Origin: CAYTRS01 sp964440305
GTDB taxonomy: Bacteria; Patescibacteriota; Minisyncoccia; Moranbacterales; JAKLHP01
DNA: 56,327 nt
Assembly (NCBI GenBank): GCA_964440305.1
Contig: CAYTRS010000003.1
Coordinates: forward strand, 1 to 56,327
Reading direction: 5' to 3'
Part shown: in pieces, positions 16,989-25,352 of the stretch
Layout: every line of letters begins with the position of its first letter
How positions within the stretch are numbered: position 1 is the stretch's first letter
Position numbers and translations under genes: made by a program
The notes under the pieces: generated by a model
What the model was told of the DNA's origin: nothing
The model's input: only the letters and a program-made list of their open reading frames with translations
The model's database searches: none

Positions 16989-18765
16989 TTCAGAATCAAG
17001 CGCAATAAAATTGGTAAAAATACCCAGCTCAGTTACCATAAAAAGGTTAAGTGAAATTTTAGATTTGCCCGCATCCCGAATTCTAATGGAGCTGTTGAAA
17101 AACAAAATAATTGTAACAATAAATGAAGAGATAGATTTTGAAACGGCAGCCATTATCGCCCAAGATCTTGGATTTTCCGTAGAAGAAAGCTTGGAAAATT
17201 CTCCCCGAGACTATCTTACTTTGGAAAAATTAGTGGAATTTTCCAAAAATGAAGCCAAAAACAAGGAAAATACGTCCCCCAGGCCACCTATTGTTACAAT
17301 CCTAGGCCATGTTGACCATGGAAAAACTACACTCCTTGATGCTATTAGAAAAACCAACGTAGTAGCCAAAGAAGCAGGAGGAATTACCCAGCATATCAGC
17401 GCTTATCAAGTTAAAAAGAAGGGAAAAATCATCACTTTTATTGATACGCCTGGACACGAGGCTTTTTCAGCAATGAGAGAGCGCGGAGTAAGTATTGCGG
17501 ATGTTGCGGTTTTAGTGGTGGCGGCAGATGATGGAGTGAAACCGCAGACAAAGGAAGTAGTTGAATATCTAAAAATAAAGAAAATCCCTACAGTAGTGGC
17601 TATTAATAAGGTAGACAAGCCCGAAGCTAATATAAAAAGAGTAAAGCAAGAATTGGCAGAAAATGGAATACTGCTTGAAGGTTGGGGAGGAAATACGCCC
17701 TCAGTAGAAGTCAGTGCCAAGAAGGGAGTTGGAATAGACGACCTTCTGGAAAGCATTATTATTGTATCTGAAATTGAGGATTTTAGGGCTGATCCAAAAA
17801 GAGAAGGAATGGGTGTCGTTCTTGAGGCGCATTTGGATTCAAAAAAAGGTCCCGTGGCAACAATTTTGGTAAAAACCGGAACGCTAAAGGTCGGACAGGA
17901 CGTGATTGCTGGGACTTCACGGGGACGAATAAGAAAAATGGAGGATTTTTCGGGAATTAGTATTAATAGCGCTTTGCCTTCCATGCCGGTAACTATTATT
18001 GGACTAGACTCCGTTTCTGGTGCCAACGATGTTATTTATGTAGCCGATAGAGCTAAAAATAATTACAGGATAAGGGCCAAGAGCTTTTTGACAGACAGTA
18101 AAAAGGAACTTTTTAGAAGCAGAATGGAAGAAGCAACTTCCGATAAAGACATAAAGAAATTAAGAATAGTGCTTAAAACGGATGTTCAGGGATCACTTGA
18201 GGCAATAAAGCAGATACTTTCCTCCATAAAGTCAGACGAAGTGGCCATTGAGTATATTAGCGAAGGAATAGGAAATGTAACCGAATCAGATGTAAAAATT
18301 GCAGAAAGTGCCGGAGCAAAAATCCTAGGCTTTAATGTGATCATTACTCCGGTTGCCAAAAGAATGGCAGAAAGTGGAGGAGTTGGAATAAAACTTTTTA
18401 ATATAATTTACGAATTAGTAGAAGATGTCAAAAAAATACTGAGCAAAATGTTGCCTGTAGAAATTATTCGGACCGACCTTGGAAAAATTAAAGTCTTGGC
18501 TATTTTCAAGAATGGAAAACGGGACATGATTGTTGGCGGAAGAGTTTTTGAGGGAAAAATGATCAAGGGAATGCATATTGAGGTAAAGAGAGAAAAAGAA
18601 ATAATTGGAAAAGGAACTGTTTCGAATTTGCAGCAGAATAAGAGTAACGTTGAAGAGGTGGGGCAAGGAAATGAATGCGGAATTACCTTTGAAGGAGACA
18701 TCAAGATAAAAGAAGGGGATGTATTGGTTTGTTTCAAAGAAGAAGAAAAAGAAAACAAATTATAG
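16981..18765 (+). CDS. infB: translation initiation factor IF-2 (short form)
   Basis: GTPase motifs GHVDHGKTTLLDAI, DTPGHEAF, NKVDKP and SAKKG are present, followed by the IF-2 specific beta-barrel and C-terminal domains. An N-terminal IF2N-like segment (about residues 10-60) remains, but the long variable N-terminal region of many bacteria is absent, leaving about 594 residues. IF-2 brings fMet-tRNA to the 30S subunit. I chose ATG 16981, which overlaps the DUF4446 stop; upstream in-frame ATGs at 16963 and 16969 are possible. rbfA follows closely, as in many bacteria. Confidence 0.95.
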   Translation: MDNSESSAIKLVKIPSSVTIKRLSEILDLPASRILMELLKNKIIVTINEEIDFETAAIIAQDLGFSVEESLENSPRDYLTLEKLVEFSKNEAKNKENTSPRPPIVTILGHVDHGKTTLLDAIRKTNVVAKEAGGITQHISAYQVKKKGKIITFIDTPGHEAFSAMRERGVSIADVAVLVVAADDGVKPQTKEVVEYLKIKKIPTVVAINKVDKPEANIKRVKQELAENGILLEGWGGNTPSVEVSAKKGVGIDDLLESIIIVSEIEDFRADPKREGMGVVLEAHLDSKKGPVATILVKTGTLKVGQDVIAGTSRGRIRKMEDFSGISINSALPSMPVTIIGLDSVSGANDVIYVADRAKNNYRIRAKSFLTDSKKELFRSRMEEATSDKDIKKLRIVLKTDVQGSLEAIKQILSSIKSDEVAIEYISEGIGNVTESDVKIAESAGAKILGFNVIITPVAKRMAESGGVGIKLFNIIYELVEDVKKILSKMLPVEIIRTDLGKIKVLAIFKNGKRDMIVGGRVFEGKMIKGMHIEVKREKEIIGKGTVSNLQQNKSNVEEVGQGNECGITFEGDIKIKEGDVLVCFKEEEKENKL

Positions 18766-18777
18766 CACAAAGAGCAG

Positions 18778-19119
18778 ATGAGCTATCGCATAGAAAAAGT
18801 AAACGAGAATATAAAGAAAATCATTTCTGAGATAATTTCCCGCAGCATTGAGATTAAGCCGGGTATTTTTTTGACAATTTCAAAAGTTGACACATCCAAA
18901 GATCTTCGCTATACTCAAGTGTTTATTAGTGTTTTTCCCGAAAGCGAATTTGAATATGCAATAAAGACACTTGAAAAAGAAATTTATAAAATTCAAGGGA
19001 TTTTAAACAAGAAACTTTCAACAAAACCTCTTCCAAAAATCGAATTTAAGCTTGATTTTACGGAAAAAAGAGTTTCAGAAATGGAAAAGCTATTCATTAA
19101 AATTCGGGAAAATGAATAA
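18778..19119 (+). CDS. rbfA: ribosome-binding factor A
   Basis: The 113-residue protein fits the RbfA KH-like fold: an N-terminal RIEKVNENIKKIISEIISR helix, a KVDTSKDLRYTQVFISVFP strand region and a C-terminal PKIEFKLDFTEKR segment. RbfA helps mature 16S rRNA. It begins 12 bases after infB, the usual order. Confidence 0.92.
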   Translation: MSYRIEKVNENIKKIISEIISRSIEIKPGIFLTISKVDTSKDLRYTQVFISVFPESEFEYAIKTLEKEIYKIQGILNKKLSTKPLPKIEFKLDFTEKRVSEMEKLFIKIRENE

Positions 19120-19143
19120 AATTAACGATTAAATGATTAGTTG

Positions 19144-20103
19144 ATGAAAACTTTCTCATCGGAGTTCGCGACGCTTAATTACGTAATTAAAAAATCAAGC
19201 AAAATTCTTCTTTTTGCCCATTCTAGTCCAGATAGCGACACGGTTGGATCTGTTTTAGCTTTACGAGAATATGTCTTAAGTTTGGGAAAAATTGCCGAAA
19301 TTGCCTGTTTTGATCCATTGCCTTCCTTTTTAAAATCAATAACTTCGGATAATTTCAAGTATCCCCAGAAGACAGATCTTAAATCCTTCGATGCCATAAT
19401 CGCTTGCGACAGCGTGGAAAGAGGGTTTGATAAAATTTTTAACAATCTTTCCCAAAATCAGGTAGTTGTGCTTATTGATCATCATCCCGATATTTCTCTC
19501 AAGGGCGATATTAATATCATAGATCCTTCTTATTCTTCTGTTTGCGAGATCGTCTATGCTTTTTTTAGAGCGAAAAAAATCGATATAAGCAAGAATATGG
19601 CGACATTTTTAATGTTGGGAATTTTGTGGGATACGGGAATGTTTCAGCATGCCAACACCACCCCAGAGGTAATTGGGATAGCTTCAGAGCTTATGAAAAG
19701 AGGAGCGCCGACAAATAAGATAGTGAATTTAATTTTTTCAAATAAAAAATTTGAAACCTTGAAGCTTTGGGGCAAGGCGTTTGAAAAAGCAAAAGTAAAC
19801 TCAAAAAACGGAATGATTGCAACGGCGCTTACCAAGAAAGATGTGGAGGAATGCCATGCTTCTACCGAAGACATTGCTCAAGTTGCTGCGATTTTAAACA
19901 CTGTTCCGGGAGCGAAATTCTCCCTGATACTTTATGAGAAGGATGACAGTATGATAAAAGGAAGTCTGCGGTCCGAGGATTATAAGGGAGTTGATGTTTC
20001 TAAGATTGCCCATAAACTTGGAGGAGGAGGACACAGGCTTGCTAGTGGTTTTGAAGTTAAGGGAAAAATAAAAGAAACAGAAAATGGTTGGGAAATTGTA
20101 TAA
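19144..20103 (+). CDS. DHH/DHHA1 phosphoesterase (NrnA-like), intact
   Basis: All family motifs are present: HSSPDSDTVGS (about residues 26-36), the conserved ACDS, the DHHPD motif (about 115) and C-terminal GGGGHRLASGF. NrnA-type enzymes degrade very short RNAs and dephosphorylate pAp. I chose the ATG at 19144; a TTG directly before it is in frame. It follows rbfA, as nrnA often does in other bacteria. A degenerate relative lies at 3797-4939. Confidence 0.88.
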   Translation: MKTFSSEFATLNYVIKKSSKILLFAHSSPDSDTVGSVLALREYVLSLGKIAEIACFDPLPSFLKSITSDNFKYPQKTDLKSFDAIIACDSVERGFDKIFNNLSQNQVVVLIDHHPDISLKGDINIIDPSYSSVCEIVYAFFRAKKIDISKNMATFLMLGILWDTGMFQHANTTPEVIGIASELMKRGAPTNKIVNLIFSNKKFETLKLWGKAFEKAKVNSKNGMIATALTKKDVEECHASTEDIAQVAAILNTVPGAKFSLILYEKDDSMIKGSLRSEDYKGVDVSKIAHKLGGGGHRLASGFEVKGKIKETENGWEIV

Positions 20104-20169
20104 TAAAAAGAGGATTTACTAACAAGGATTTATAAAGTATTCTTAGGTTATAAACTCTTTTTTGGTTAT

Positions 20170-20994
20170 ATGTATATTGGCGCTCATGTTTCAATAGCAG
20201 GCGGAATTCAAAACGCTCCCAAAAACGCTTTCGATTTGGGCTGCGAAGTGATGCAAATTTTTACCCGTTCTCCGCAAGGCGGGCCAGCTCCGGAAATAAC
20301 CGCAGAAATCTGTGAAAAATTCAAAATTCAAAATTCAAAATTCAAAATTCGGGAAACCTACATTCACGCTCCTTATTATATAAACTTCGCCTCGGGAAGT
20401 AATCGCATACGTTATGGCTCCGTTAGTGTTATCAGAGACGAGCTGGAGCGCGGAAGCCTCATCGGCGCTAAATTTGTAATGACGCACATAGGAACAGCCA
20501 AAGACTTGGGAGAAAAAGAGGCGCTTAATAAAGCCATTGAGATGCTTAAAAAATGCTTGGAGGGATATGCGGGGACAGCAAAACTTCTTTTAGAAAACAG
20601 CGCCGGCGCGGGAAAGATAATCGGCGATGATTTGTCGGAAATCGCGGAAATTATCAAAAAAACAAACTCCGCTTCAATTGCTGGGATCTGTCTTGATACC
20701 CAGCACTCTTTCGCTTCCGGATATGATTGGACTGACTTTCAAAATACAATCAAAAAAATAGACAAGGAAATCGGAATTGAGAACATAAAACTCATTCATG
20801 CCAATGACAGCCAAAGCGATTTGGGATCGCACCGCGACCGGCATGAGCATATTGGAAGAGGAAAAATCAGCACTGCCTTTAAAAAAATAGTCAATCTCGC
20901 AAAAGAAAACGGTATTGATATGATCTGTGAAACGCAATGGCCGGAAGTAAAAAATGATATTAAAATTCTAAAGAAAATGCGTGATGAAAAATAG
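20170..20994 (+). CDS. nfo: deoxyribonuclease IV (AP endonuclease)
   Basis: The family N-terminus YIGAHVSIAGGIQNAP is present. Zinc ligand segments THIG, ENSAG, CLDTQHSF, HANDSQSDLGSHRDRHEHIG and CETQWPE complete the trinuclear site. The enzyme cuts DNA at abasic sites. After EICEKF there is a repeat-encoded insert (KIQNSKFKI) from four tandem AAATTCAAAATTC-type units (about 20315-20350), where the family has a short loop. Confidence 0.95.
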   Translation: MYIGAHVSIAGGIQNAPKNAFDLGCEVMQIFTRSPQGGPAPEITAEICEKFKIQNSKFKIRETYIHAPYYINFASGSNRIRYGSVSVIRDELERGSLIGAKFVMTHIGTAKDLGEKEALNKAIEMLKKCLEGYAGTAKLLLENSAGAGKIIGDDLSEIAEIIKKTNSASIAGICLDTQHSFASGYDWTDFQNTIKKIDKEIGIENIKLIHANDSQSDLGSHRDRHEHIGRGKISTAFKKIVNLAKENGIDMICETQWPEVKNDIKILKKMRDEK

Positions 20995-20998
20995 AAGC

Positions 20999-21505
20999 AT
21001 GAAGATTGTAATAATTTCAGACATCCATGACAACACGGTAAATCTAAGAAAAGTCTTGGATTATTGTAAAAATAACACGATTGAAAAAATAATCTGCTGC
21101 GGAGATTTGGCAGCTCTTGAAACTCTGGATTTTTTAAATGAAAACTTTTCTGGAGAAATTTTATACACTTTTGGAAATATGGATAACGACCATATTAAAG
21201 ATTATCCATTTGAAGATAATCAATATAAAAACACAAAAATTTTCAAAGATTTCGGAGAAGGAAAAGTAGAACATAAGACTTTTGCCTTTGTTCATTTTCC
21301 AGAGATGGCAAAAAAACTTTGCCAGTCAGGGAAATACAATTTTGTTTTTTACGGACACACTCATAAACCTTGGGAGGAAAACATAAAATCTTGCAAAATG
21401 CTGAATCCCGGAAACGTGACAGGAACTTTTTATCCGGCAACCTTTGCGGTTTGGAACACAGAAAATGATGAATTTAAATTGATCAGAATACAAGATATTC
21501 ACTAA
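20999..21505 (+). CDS. YfcE/MJ0936-type metallophosphoesterase
   Basis: Metal-binding motifs are MKIVIISDIHDN, CCGDLAA (GD), FGNMDND (GNxD) and FYGHTHKPW (GHTH), the order of calcineurin-like phosphodiesterases of the YfcE group. The physiological substrate is unknown. I chose ATG 20999, which begins the conserved first strand; starts at 20981 or 20984 that overlap nfo are possible. It is probably co-transcribed with nfo. Confidence 0.88.
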   Translation: MKIVIISDIHDNTVNLRKVLDYCKNNTIEKIICCGDLAALETLDFLNENFSGEILYTFGNMDNDHIKDYPFEDNQYKNTKIFKDFGEGKVEHKTFAFVHFPEMAKKLCQSGKYNFVFYGHTHKPWEENIKSCKMLNPGNVTGTFYPATFAVWNTENDEFKLIRIQDIH

Positions 21506-21628
21506 AATTCGAATATCCAAACCCGAAATTCGAAACAGATCTCAAATACTTAAATCCAAATGTTTTAAATGTTTAGATTTTTGAACATTGTTTCGGATTT
21601 AGTGCTTCGGATTTCGAGTTTTGAATTT
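21506..21628. repeat. long imperfect inverted repeat between phosphoesterase and UDG genes
   Basis: Left words AAATTCGAA and AAACCCGAAATTCGAAACAG are mirrored on the right by TTGTTTCGGATTT and GGATTTCGAGTTTTGAATTT. The transcript would fold into a long AT-rich hairpin just ahead of the UDG start. A similar arrangement is found at 36269-36366. Confidence 0.55.
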
Positions 21629-22276
21629 ATGGATAAACAATCTCAACTAGAAGAACTCAATAAAAAAATGCTCAAGTGTAGCAAGTGTGTTCTACGTGGA
21701 ACTTGCAAGAATGTCGTTCCTGGGGAGGGCAGTCCGGATGCGGAAATTATGTTTATTGGCGAAGGTCCGGGACAAAAAGAAGACGAACTGGGGCGGCCGT
21801 TTGTCGGAGCGGCGGGAAAATTTTTGGATGAGATGCTGGAAGTCATCAACCTAAAGAGAAAAGATGTGTTTATCGGAAACGTTGTCAAATGCCGGCCGCC
21901 GGGAAACCGAGATCCGCTTCCGGAAGAAGTAGAAGCTTGCTGGCCATGGCTTCGAGAACAAGTGAAAATAATAAATCCTAAAATTATTGTGACTCTTGGA
22001 AGGCATTCCCTAGAAAGATTTATTCCAGGAAAGAAAATTTCCCAGATTCATGGCAAAGCACTCCGCAGGACTACGGAAGATTTGGGAATCAGGGTTTTCT
22101 ATGCCCTCTATCATCCTGCCGCCGCATTGTATAATGGAGGAATGAGAACTGTTTTAATAGAAGACTTTAAGAGAATTCTCAAAGTTTTGGAAGCGATTGA
22201 AAAAGAAAGTTTATCGCCAAAAAAAGAAGAAACAGCGGAAGAGAGCAGAAAAACTGAGCAGGGGATGCTTTTCTGA
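21629..22276 (+). CDS. uracil-DNA glycosylase, family 4 (Fe-S)
   Basis: The four Cys ligands of the iron-sulfur cluster are visible (KCSKC near the N-terminus, then CRPPGNRDPLPEEVEAC). Motif A is GEGPGQKEDELGRPFVG and the second active-site motif is YHPAAAL. The enzyme removes uracil from DNA. I chose ATG 21629 because residues encoded upstream come from the repeat region and are not family sequence. A charged C-terminal tail follows the domain. Confidence 0.93.
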   Translation: MDKQSQLEELNKKMLKCSKCVLRGTCKNVVPGEGSPDAEIMFIGEGPGQKEDELGRPFVGAAGKFLDEMLEVINLKRKDVFIGNVVKCRPPGNRDPLPEEVEACWPWLREQVKIINPKIIVTLGRHSLERFIPGKKISQIHGKALRRTTEDLGIRVFYALYHPAAALYNGGMRTVLIEDFKRILKVLEAIEKESLSPKKEETAEESRKTEQGMLF

Positions 22277-22305
22277 TCTTTTAAAAACTTCAGCCATTTT
22301 CAGCA

Positions 22306-22333
22306 TTGCATAATATTGCAAATCCAATATAAT
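22306..22333 (+). promoter_or_regulatory. promoter of the SpeD-like gene
   Basis: TTGCAT and a perfect TATAAT are separated by 16 bases, about 40 bases before the start codon at 22372. Confidence 0.65.
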
Positions 22334-22354
22334 GCACTTATAAATGTAAGTGCA
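22333..22354. promoter_or_regulatory. operator-like dyad at the SpeD-like gene start site
   Basis: TGCACTTA and TAAGTGCA are exact reverse complements six bases apart. They overlap the last base of the -10 box and cover the expected transcription start, the usual place for a repressor site. Confidence 0.5.
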
Positions 22355-22371
22355 ATACGATAAACAAAATA

Positions 22372-22764
22372 ATGAACAAGGATCAAGAAATTATAAGGAA
22401 ATACAAAAAAAATAATCCCTGGGGAATAAGCACTCAGATAGACCTTTATGGTTGCAACCCGAAAATAATCAAAAATGCTATAAAAATAAAAAAGTTTGTT
22501 AGAGAGCTTTGTGAATTGATAGAAATGAAAAGATTTGGAGAAACAGTTATTATAAATTTTGGAGAAAATCCCCGCGTTTCCGGATATTCAATGACTCAGC
22601 TTATTGAAACCTCTCTTATTTCTGCTCACTTTGCCAATCAGTCTGGCGCTGCATATCTCGATGTTTTCAGTTGCAAGGGCTATCCTCCATATAAGGCCGC
22701 AAAATTTGCCAAAGATTTTTTTAGAGCTAAGAGAATGGAAATTATAGTAAACTTTAGAAAGTAA
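22372..22764 (+). CDS. S-adenosylmethionine decarboxylase (SpeD) homologue, atypical active site
   Basis: The 130-residue product follows the bacterial SpeD pattern: STQIDLYGCNP, then RFGETVIINFGENPRVSGYSM, then LIETSLISAHF and AYLDVFSCK with the conserved Cys (C101). In classical SpeD the chain cleaves itself at Glu-Ser to make a pyruvoyl group, with a His five residues later. Here the position reads ET(80)S(81) and the nearest His is H86. Self-processing at S81 is possible only with a shifted alignment. Relatives with this type of sequence occur in phages and CPR bacteria, and some SpeD homologues have become arginine or ornithine decarboxylases. The substrate is therefore open. No other polyamine gene is nearby. 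Confidence 0.8.
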   Translation: MNKDQEIIRKYKKNNPWGISTQIDLYGCNPKIIKNAIKIKKFVRELCELIEMKRFGETVIINFGENPRVSGYSMTQLIETSLISAHFANQSGAAYLDVFSCKGYPPYKAAKFAKDFFRAKRMEIIVNFRK

Positions 22765-22773
22765 GTAAAAAAT

Positions 22774-22797
22774 AAAACTCCCTTTTGGGAGTTTTTT
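22774..22797 (+). terminator. terminator of the SpeD-like gene
   Basis: AAAACTCCC and GGGAGTTTT pair around TTTT, followed by more T. It abuts the 3' end of the minus-strand tRNA-Leu. Confidence 0.85.
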
Positions 22798-22884
22798 GGT
22801 GCCGCGGGAGGGACTCGAACCCTCACGGATTATTCATCCACAAGATTTTAAGTCTTGCGTGTCTACCAGTTCCACCACCACGGC
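22797..22884 (-). tRNA. tRNA-Leu (TAA)
   Basis: Acceptor GCCGTGG pairs with CCGCGGC, the loop CTTAAAA gives anticodon TAA, and a long variable arm is present as expected for Leu. The discriminator A and CCA are encoded (22797-22800). Confidence 0.93.
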
Positions 22885-22897
22885 ACTTAGATACTCG

Positions 22898-22968
22898 AGG
22901 TCCGGAGCAGATTTGCACTGCTCTACGAGGTTTTGCAGACCTCTGCCTAACTACTCGGCCACCGGACC
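22898..22968 (-). tRNA. tRNA-Cys (GCA)
   Basis: Acceptor GGTCCGG pairs with CCGGACC, the loop CTGCAAA gives anticodon GCA, and the discriminator is U, the Cys identity base. CCA is not encoded. The T-loop reads TGCAAAT rather than TTCAAAT, so the normally invariant position 55 is G. Confidence 0.9.
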
Positions 22969-23050
22969 TTAAAGCACTATCAGCTTATCAAAAATGAAAT
23001 TCAAGGTCAAACAAAATCCCGCCCTTCACTAAAGGCGGGACATGTTTTTA

Positions 23051-23584
23051 TTATTTCACGACTTCCGCTATCAGGTTTCTTTTTCCAAAAGCGAAAGCGT
23101 CCTTTTTGTGTGTGGTGTAAATGTCAAAATGGTTTCCTTTTATCGCACCACCGCGATCTTCACAGATATAGGTTCCGTATCCTTCAATATCAATCTTGGT
23201 TCCGAAAGGATACTGCGGAGGACAGGCCAAGGTTCCTTGATGAACCTTGATTCCTGAAGCGGTGATACCATCGCTTTTTCCGCATTCATCGGCGGCAGCG
23301 GTATAATTAGTGGCCAAAATTTTGAATTTACCGGAAGGAAGACTGTTCCACATATGAGCCTGCTTGACCTTCCACTTGGCTAAAATAGCCTCGTTTTTGG
23401 TTTCCACAGCGCTTTTTATGGGAATATATCCTTCGTAATTATAAGGAATTTTTTCGTAATTTATATCAGCGGTTTTTACTTCAAATTCTGTTTTTGTATT
23501 AGTATTTCCACTTGCTAACGCTATTTGAGGAAAGTTCATCGTCCAAGCAGTCAGCAAGGTTACAAAAATACTAATAATACGCAT
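23051..23584 (-). CDS. secreted 3D-domain protein
   Basis: A signal peptide (about residues 1-25, ending near ALASG) precedes a C-terminal 3D domain (about 95-177). The domain has the three conserved Asp positions in TYICEDRGGAIKGNHFDIY and a preceding TASGIKVHQGTLACPP segment. 3D domains form a small double-psi barrel seen in cell-wall lytic enzymes such as MltA relatives. A wall-active or wall-binding role outside the membrane is likely. Confidence 0.85.
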   Translation of the reverse strand: MRIISIFVTLLTAWTMNFPQIALASGNTNTKTEFEVKTADINYEKIPYNYEGYIPIKSAVETKNEAILAKWKVKQAHMWNSLPSGKFKILATNYTAAADECGKSDGITASGIKVHQGTLACPPQYPFGTKIDIEGYGTYICEDRGGAIKGNHFDIYTTHKKDAFAFGKRNLIAEVVK

Positions 23585-23735
23585 AAATTTCAGTTAATTA
23601 TTAGTGTAACCGTATTAAATTGTTAATTCTCTTGGGCTGGCTTACTATTTTAGCCAACCGTATATATTAGCATAAAAAAAGCCGGGAGTCAAACTTCCAA
23701 GACAAAAAATGGCTTAACTGGGCCATAAAAAATAA

Positions 23736-23762
23736 AAAACCCCTTATCTAAAGGGATTTTCA
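23736..23762 (-). terminator. terminator of the lipoprotein gene
   Basis: Read on the minus strand, AAAATCCCTT and AAGGGGTTTT pair with one mismatch and are followed by TTATTTTTTAT, just after the stop at 23800. Confidence 0.6.
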
Positions 23763-23799
23763 GCTACCTAGTTTTGGCTTATTGAGAGGTAATTTTATC

Positions 23800-24231
23800 T
23801 TATTTTTGCATAAGGCTCAAGGTAATTGTCTGAGTCTTGCTGTCAAGGGATGAAACTGTCATTTGGATGTATTTCGCGCCCTTTTCATATTGTGTGGCAT
23901 AGCTTGCCTCGGTAGGGGTATTAACTGCCGGCATTGTCCATCCAAGTTTTGCCATTTGATCGTCATAGTAAGCGGAAATCGTTTTCACATCCTTGGAGCT
24001 TTCCAGTCTCAATAAGACTCCTTCCTTGAGAGTTGGGCCATCACTAATAATTTGCACTAATTTCGCATCCGAATATTGCGGAAGACTTTCTTGGGTGTAG
24101 AGAGTTGGATAGCTTAAATTTTTTCCACTCTTTCCTACGCCTTCGCTAGCGGGATTTTTCATGTTTGTTTCTCCGCATCCTGACAGCACAAATACTGCCG
24201 GAACGAGAAGCAACAAAAAATATTTTTTCAT
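23800..24231 (-). CDS. predicted lipoprotein, unknown function
   Basis: The N-terminus MKKYFLLLLVPAVFVLSGCG is a lipoprotein signal with lipobox LSGC, so the mature protein begins at Cys19. The 125-residue mature part has a compact region with YYDDQMAKLGWTMPAV, which resembles small surface domains that accompany lipoproteins. No enzyme motif is seen. Confidence 0.75.
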   Translation of the reverse strand: MKKYFLLLLVPAVFVLSGCGETNMKNPASEGVGKSGKNLSYPTLYTQESLPQYSDAKLVQIISDGPTLKEGVLLRLESSKDVKTISAYYDDQMAKLGWTMPAVNTPTEASYATQYEKGAKYIQMTVSSLDSKTQTITLSLMQK

Positions 24232-24293
24232 TTTTTGTTTTTAATGGTTATAAAAATATTATAGCACAAAATCACAAATCGCAATTTTCCGTC

Positions 24294-24368
24294 TGGAGCG
24301 GGTAACGGGAGTCGAACCCGTGTCCTTAGATTGGCAACCTAATGTAATAGCCATTATACTATACCCGC
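24294..24368 (-). tRNA. tRNA-Gly (GCC)
   Basis: Acceptor GCGGGTA pairs with TACCCGC, the loop TTGCCAA gives anticodon GCC, and CCA is encoded (24294-24296). It is the last gene of a five-tRNA minus-strand cluster that begins right after rplS. Confidence 0.93.
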
Positions 24369-24465
24369 TTATTGGAAATTTTCAATTCACAATTTTCAAT
24401 TTTCAAACAATTCCCAATTCAAAAATTTGGAAATTTATTAATGATTTGTTTAAAAGACTTTTGTG

Positions 24466-24537
24466 TGGGACCAGTAGGATTCGAACCTACGACCAAACGA
24501 TTATGAGTCGTCCGCTCTACCACTGAGCTATGGTCCC
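24466..24537 (-). tRNA. tRNA with CAT anticodon, probably tRNA-Ile2
   Basis: Acceptor GGGACCA pairs with TGGTCCC and the loop CTCATAA gives CAT. The anticodon arm and following bases (CGACTCATAATCG, then TTGGTCGTAGG) resemble tRNA-Ile2, which needs lysidine at C34, more than elongator Met. tilS, the lysidine synthase gene, is at 42896. Elongator Met cannot be excluded. CCA is not encoded. Confidence 0.8.
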
Positions 24538-24582
24538 AGATTCTCTTGGTGCCGCGTAAAATTTACTAAAGTAAATCAAGCG

Positions 24583-24620
24583 GTAACCACGTGATCCCGA
24601 ATACTCGGGATTTTACGTGG
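24583..24620. repeat. hairpin between two tRNA genes
   Basis: CCACGTGATCCCGA on the left pairs with TCGGGATTTTACGTGG on the right. The ATCCCGA-TCGGGAT core recurs near the tRNA-Val at 46722-46740. Confidence 0.55.
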
Positions 24621-24692
24621 TGCCGAAGGGCAGAATTGAACTGCCGACGCAAGGATTTTCAGTCCTTCGCTCTACCACTGAGCTACTTCGGC
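24618..24692 (-). tRNA. tRNA-Phe (GAA)
   Basis: Acceptor GCCGAAG pairs with CTTCGGC, the loop CTGAAAA gives anticodon GAA, and CCA is encoded (24618-24620). Confidence 0.93.
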
Positions 24693-24731
24693 GCTTTTTA
24701 TATTATAAAATGTTTCAGAAATGTTAAAAAG

Positions 24732-24805
24732 TGGACGATGTAGGATTCGAACCTACGACCCTCTCGGTGTAAACGAGATGCTCTAGCCAACTGAGCTAAT
24801 CGTCC
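24732..24805 (-). tRNA. tRNA-Val (TAC)
   Basis: Acceptor GGACGAT pairs with ATCGTCC and the loop TTTACAC gives anticodon TAC. CCA is not encoded. Confidence 0.93.
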
Positions 24806-24816
24806 AAGTCCAAATG

Positions 24817-24900
24817 TGCGAACGAGAGGAGTTGAACCTCCACGGGATTGCTCCCACTACCACCTCAAGGTAGCGCGTATACCAATTCCGCCACGTTCGC
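24817..24900 (-). tRNA. tRNA-Leu (GAG)
   Basis: Acceptor GCGAACG pairs with CGTTCGC, the loop TTGAGGT gives anticodon GAG, and a long variable arm is present. It starts seven bases after the rplS stop, so it is probably cut out of the rplS transcript. CCA is not encoded. Confidence 0.93.
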
Positions 24901-24907
24901 TTGCTTG

Positions 24908-25342
24908 TTATTTCTCCGCTTTTTCTGTTTTTTTGAGAGACATCTCTTCTTCCTTTGGAATTTCAGCAATCTCTTCCGCCTTAGTAAACTTAGAAAGATC
25001 CTTATATTTCATTTTCATTGACTTTGCCGACTTTTCGCGAATGTAATATAGTTTTGATCTTCTGACTTTAGCTCTTTTGACAAGCTCTATATTTTGAATA
25101 GTTGGAGAATAAACTGGTAGAATAAGTTCTACGCCGACTCCGTGGGAAACTTTGCGAACCGTGATCACCGGAGAAGAACTTTGTTTTCCCTTGATGGCGA
25201 TTATTATTCCTTCAAAAGTTTGGGTAACTTCTCTTTTAGCTTCCTTAATTTTCCTCTGCACTTTAATAATATCTCCTGATCGAAGATCCGGCAATTTCTT
25301 GCTTCTTTGTGTCAAGTTAAATTTAATTAATTTCTGATGCAT
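24908..25342 (-). CDS. rplS: 50S ribosomal protein L19
   Basis: The segment GDIIKVQRKIKEAKREVTQTFEGIIIAIKG, followed by TVRKVSHGVGVELILPVYSP and KRAKVRRSKLYYIR, is the L19 signature. L19 sits at the 30S-50S interface. I chose the ATG at 25342 (MHQKLIKFN), where family similarity starts; an upstream in-frame ATG at 25363 lies in the structured leader. The C-terminus has an extra charged Lys/Glu tail of about 30 residues. Confidence 0.95.
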   Translation of the reverse strand: MHQKLIKFNLTQRSKKLPDLRSGDIIKVQRKIKEAKREVTQTFEGIIIAIKGKQSSSPVITVRKVSHGVGVELILPVYSPTIQNIELVKRAKVRRSKLYYIREKSAKSMKMKYKDLSKFTKAEEIAEIPKEEEMSLKKTEKAEK

Positions 25343-25352
25343 AAAAAATAAT

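Noticed and set aside
17406..18026. 206-codon minus-strand frame inside infB
   Set aside because: It is the antisense of conserved IF-2 sequence; composition is Ser/Pro/Thr-rich as expected of a shadow frame.
22785..22997. 70-codon plus-strand frame
   Set aside because: It covers two tRNA genes on the other strand, a well-known source of false genes.
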